A stretch of DNA of 64,000 bases, from contig NZ_LR733519.1 of NCBI RefSeq assembly GCF_902506145.1, positions 840,582 to 904,581 on the forward strand. The letters run 5' to 3'. This stretch comes from Burkholderia sp. 8Y (GTDB lineage Bacteria > Pseudomonadota > Gammaproteobacteria > Burkholderiales > Burkholderiaceae). The notes under the pieces were generated by a model, which was not told where the DNA came from, made no database searches, and saw only the letters and a program-made list of their open reading frames with translations. Positions 61,782-64,000 of this stretch are shown here, piece by piece; the first letter of the stretch is position 1, and each line of letters opens with the position of its first letter. A program made the position numbers and the translations under genes.

Positions 61782-62669
61782 ATGAGCGAAACAACGACAC
61801 TGAGCTATCTAAAACCAGAACGCATCTCGCTGAAAAACCATCCCGAGTTCGGCGAGCGCTGGATTCAGGAGCGCATTGTAGAAGATCCATCGATCCTGGG
61901 ACTTGGTGATCTGGTGGTCAAAGACAAGGAACGAATACATCGCGGGGCGGGCCGACTGGACATTCTCTGTCAGGATGCCGACGAAAGCCGCCGATACGAA
62001 ATTGAAATCCAGCTAGGAAAGACGGACGAATCGCACATCATACGCACGATTGAGTACTGGGACATTGAGCGCAAGCGATACCCTCAATATGAGCATGTCG
62101 CGGTCATTGTTGCCGAGGACATAACCAGCAGGTTTCTCAACGTGGTGAATCTTTTCAACGGATTCATTCCGCTGGTCGCCGTGCAGGTGAACGGGTTCCG
62201 ATTCGGGACGAACATCTCTCTTGTTTTCACGACCGTACTCGACGAGAGGAAACTCGGACTGGTTGATGAAGACGAAGAAGTTTCTGAGACAACGGACCGA
62301 GCCTATTGGGAGAAACGAGGTAGCAAGTCTACCGTCGGCCTTGCCGACGAAGTGCTCAAGTTGATTAACGAGTTCGATTCGGGACTCTCACTCAAATACA
62401 ACAAGTTCTACATCGGTCTCGCCGATAGGAACGGGCGGCCCGACAATTTCGTTGCATTGAAGCCGAGAAAGAACTGGTTAGGGGTGCTTATCCGACTTCC
62501 GCAGAGTGAGGAAATCCAGGCGAAAATTGAAGAGGCGGGGCTCGACGTTCTCGAATACAGCACCAAGGAACGTCGTTACAAGCTGAGGCTCAGCAAGAGC
62601 GATCTCGAACAGCACCACGCGTTTCTTTCCGAGCTTCTCAAACTCGCGCAGGGCGACATCGAAGACTGA
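61782..62669 (+). CDS. PD-(D/E)XK-like nuclease with DUF5655-type C-terminus
   Basis: A 295-residue cytosolic protein of lower GC content than its neighbours. The N-terminal half shows a nuclease core: ERIVEDPSILGLGD, then GRLDILCQD (D60) and YEIEIQLGKTD (E75, with Gln 77 where Lys is usual), followed by HIIRTIEYWDIERKRYPQYEHVAVIVAE. The C-terminal 90 residues (YNKFYIGLADRNGRPDNFVALKPRKNWLGVLIRL) look like DUF5655, a module found at the ends of predicted restriction-type nucleases. It stands alone, with no methylase partner. An uncertain defence or repair role is inferred; activity is not certain because of the Gln. Confidence 0.75.
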   Translation: MSETTTLSYLKPERISLKNHPEFGERWIQERIVEDPSILGLGDLVVKDKERIHRGAGRLDILCQDADESRRYEIEIQLGKTDESHIIRTIEYWDIERKRYPQYEHVAVIVAEDITSRFLNVVNLFNGFIPLVAVQVNGFRFGTNISLVFTTVLDERKLGLVDEDEEVSETTDRAYWEKRGSKSTVGLADEVLKLINEFDSGLSLKYNKFYIGLADRNGRPDNFVALKPRKNWLGVLIRLPQSEEIQAKIEEAGLDVLEYSTKERRYKLRLSKSDLEQHHAFLSELLKLAQGDIED

Positions 62670-62975
62670 AGCTTAAAGTCTCCGTATGACCGTTTACTGC
62701 GCGACCGGAACGGCATATCGGATGCTAAGCGCGATGCGGTGAAAACCGTCCTGCTCGGCCGCACGGCGTGCGACCGCAAGCTCGATGCCCCAGCACCATT
62801 GCCGGCGAGACCGATCTGTGATGATCGCGCAAGATGTCGCGAGCGCAATCCGTGGCCTCGGCGAGCGGGACGCACCTTTAGCTTAAAGACCGCCGGGTCG
62901 CGGGCGAGGCCGATCTGATCGACGCGAGCGACACCTCGCAGAGCTCCACCCAAAGCCGCCGCATCGCTCCGTCAC
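62670..62975. other. Intergenic region, possibly decayed coding DNA
   Basis: No supported gene. Plus-strand pieces such as DRLLRDRNGISDAKRDAVKTVLLGRTACDRKLDA and VAGEADLIDASDTSQS read like coding debris in different frames, but no family could be named. It separates the nuclease gene from the convergent acid phosphatase. Confidence 0.35.
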
Positions 62976-63815
62976 TCATGGAGCCGGTATCTTGACCGCC
63001 AGTGCCGCCGCCTCCTCGGCACAGTCGCGTGTCGGCACGTTGCCCTTGACCCGCTGCGACTGGACTTCGCTCCTGGCCGCTTTCATGTCTGCCATGAATT
63101 CCTCACTGCCGTGTAGTCGGGCCACGGTGGCGGCGCCCATCAGACGGCCTGCTTCGATGTCGCTCATCCAATGCACGTTACAAATCGCTCGGCTTTCGCC
63201 ATAACTCAACCCGCGCGTGAATAACGCGTTGGATTGACCAGGCGACAGCTCACTGAGCATCAGCGCCCAAGCCCAGCCGATCGCGGCATGGCCGGAAGGA
63301 TACGAACCGTCCCGCCGAAGCGAGGCCTCTTCGCGCGGCGTGCAGGTAGACTCGTTTGCGACGACGAATGGACGCGACCGGTTATACGTGTTCTTGGCCC
63401 GGTAAGTCGAAAGGCCGACGTCCGTCAGACTGCGACGCAACAACTGATAGAGAAAGGGCGTTTCAGCATCGTCGATGCGGGCCCCGAGGGCACAGGAGAA
63501 CGATTCGGCGGCGGTAGGAAACGCGAGTTGAGCATCCGCTGTCGCCAGCCGGATTCGGTTGGGGTCGCGAATCTCTCGACTCGCGTGGCTGAAAGCGCCA
63601 TCGGCCTTTTCTGCCGCAGAACCTTTGGCTGGCGGCGGAGCCAAGAGGCTCAGGCTATCAGGCAGCTCGCTGGTGGCGAGATAACCGCTCAGGTAGCCTG
63701 GCCGGATTTCCTTGACAGGAGCGGGATGTGCCTCCTGAGCCCAAACGCTCGATGCGTATGTCAGCACGCCACTATAAAGTAAAGCGGCAATCGTGATTAT
63801 TCGTTGGATTTTCAT
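62976..63815 (-). CDS. Periplasmic class A non-specific acid phosphatase (PAP2 superfamily)
   Basis: A 279-residue exported phosphatase. A signal peptide covers about residues 1-26 (VWA|QEAH). The PAP2/class A signature is complete: KNTYNRSRPF, then GSYPSGHAAIGWAWA, then SYGESRAICNVHWMSDIEAGR with the catalytic histidines. It hydrolyses phosphate monoesters in the periplasm. The ATG at 63815 gives a normal signal peptide; nothing lies between it and the right edge except the CRISPR-like repeat, 146 bases away. Confidence 0.9.
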   Translation of the reverse strand: MKIQRIITIAALLYSGVLTYASSVWAQEAHPAPVKEIRPGYLSGYLATSELPDSLSLLAPPPAKGSAAEKADGAFSHASREIRDPNRIRLATADAQLAFPTAAESFSCALGARIDDAETPFLYQLLRRSLTDVGLSTYRAKNTYNRSRPFVVANESTCTPREEASLRRDGSYPSGHAAIGWAWALMLSELSPGQSNALFTRGLSYGESRAICNVHWMSDIEAGRLMGAATVARLHGSEEFMADMKAARSEVQSQRVKGNVPTRDCAEEAAALAVKIPAP

Positions 63816-63961
63816 CTTAATGCTCGTTCGAGATTGCCCGGTATAAAGCAGGGTTGACTCCCTGATACTTCAGGTATGCGACAAAACGTCGGTTCCGACC
63901 CGCAGAATATGGCTATGCTTCGCTCATCGCCCCGTCAGGATGCAGTCTAAAAGTTCAGCTT

Positions 63962-64000
63962 GTTCGCAGCCACCCCTCAAACCGGGTGGGGAAATGAAAC
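63962..64000 (+). CRISPR. Candidate first CRISPR repeat at the window edge
   Basis: The last 39 bases have the form of a CRISPR repeat: a GTTCGCAG start, an internal inverted repeat CCACCC (63970-63975) and GGGTGG (63984-63989) around an 8-base loop, and an AATGAAAC end like the crRNA 5-prime handle of many type I/III repeats. Only one copy is visible because the window stops exactly at its end, so spacers and cas genes cannot be checked. Confidence 0.45.

Noticed and set aside
1..64000. tRNA, rRNA, insertion sequences and integrase genes
   Set aside because: No cloverleaf, rRNA segment, transposase or integrase motif was recognised by eye; a tRNA scan would settle the point for tRNAs.

Overview
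The window is GC-rich DNA with tightly packed, often 4-bp-overlapping genes. The protein content (high-affinity branched-chain amino acid ABC genes, a complete Flp/Tad pilus locus, phasin, galactarate/arabinose-type semialdehyde dehydrogenase, doubled UvrA, TAXI binding protein, plant cell-wall polygalacturonase) points to a member of the Burkholderiaceae, most likely of the Paraburkholderia/Caballeronia group. This is inferred from gene content and style, not from a 16S gene; no rRNA or tRNA gene was seen.

Layout. 1-2786: the end of a branched-chain amino acid/amide ABC operon (permease tail, two ATPases, binding protein), facing a 3-methyladenine DNA glycosylase. 3859-16046: one complete tad locus (flp pilin, terminator, prepilin peptidase, RcpC/CpaB, secretin, CpaD lipoprotein, TadZ, TadA ATPase, TadB, TadC, TadD, three TadE/F/G pseudopilin-like proteins), followed by a small membrane methyltransferase and a histone-H1-like protein. 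17328-17990: a broken LysR regulator, then a zinc carboxypeptidase/deacylase. 19176-28354: a Tat/lipoprotein-type polygalacturonase, an alpha/beta hydrolase and a 1939-residue double UvrA behind a perfect LexA box. 28354-37683: ACT and DUF445 proteins, an unrecognised protein made of five 90-residue repeats, and a carbohydrate cluster (NTF2-like, GH133 debranching enzyme, GH63-like glucosidase). 37747-48021: MocR regulator, TAXI binding protein, zinc-ribbon protein with MYVAP repeats, semialdehyde dehydrogenase with divergent LysR, trans-aconitate methyltransferase and a soluble histidine kinase. 48090-53457: AhpF/AhpC peroxide defence, reductase, RibA, a 2OG-Fe(II) oxygenase and a hemerythrin. 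53516-55825: a Cas4-like nuclease/DinG-like helicase fusion with a LexA box over its start codon. 55924-60665: small lipoprotein, phasin, EamA exporter and several small proteins.

The right end (about 60.7-64.0 kb) looks different: poorly coding DNA, a broken remnant of the type VI secretion gene tssF, an isolated PD-(D/E)XK-like/DUF5655 nuclease of lower GC content, a class A acid phosphatase and, in the last 39 bases, a sequence with the form of a CRISPR repeat. This stretch is the best candidate for an accessory island, and its main question (does a CRISPR array start at the edge?) is settled only by the adjacent sequence.

Genes working together: the tad genes build one adhesive pilus machine; the double UvrA and the nuclease-helicase appear to be two separately placed members of the SOS regulon; AhpC/AhpF form the peroxidase pair; the GH133 and GH63-like enzymes are likely alpha-glucan/glucoside processing partners; the dehydrogenase and its divergent LysR gene form a catabolic regulator-enzyme pair.
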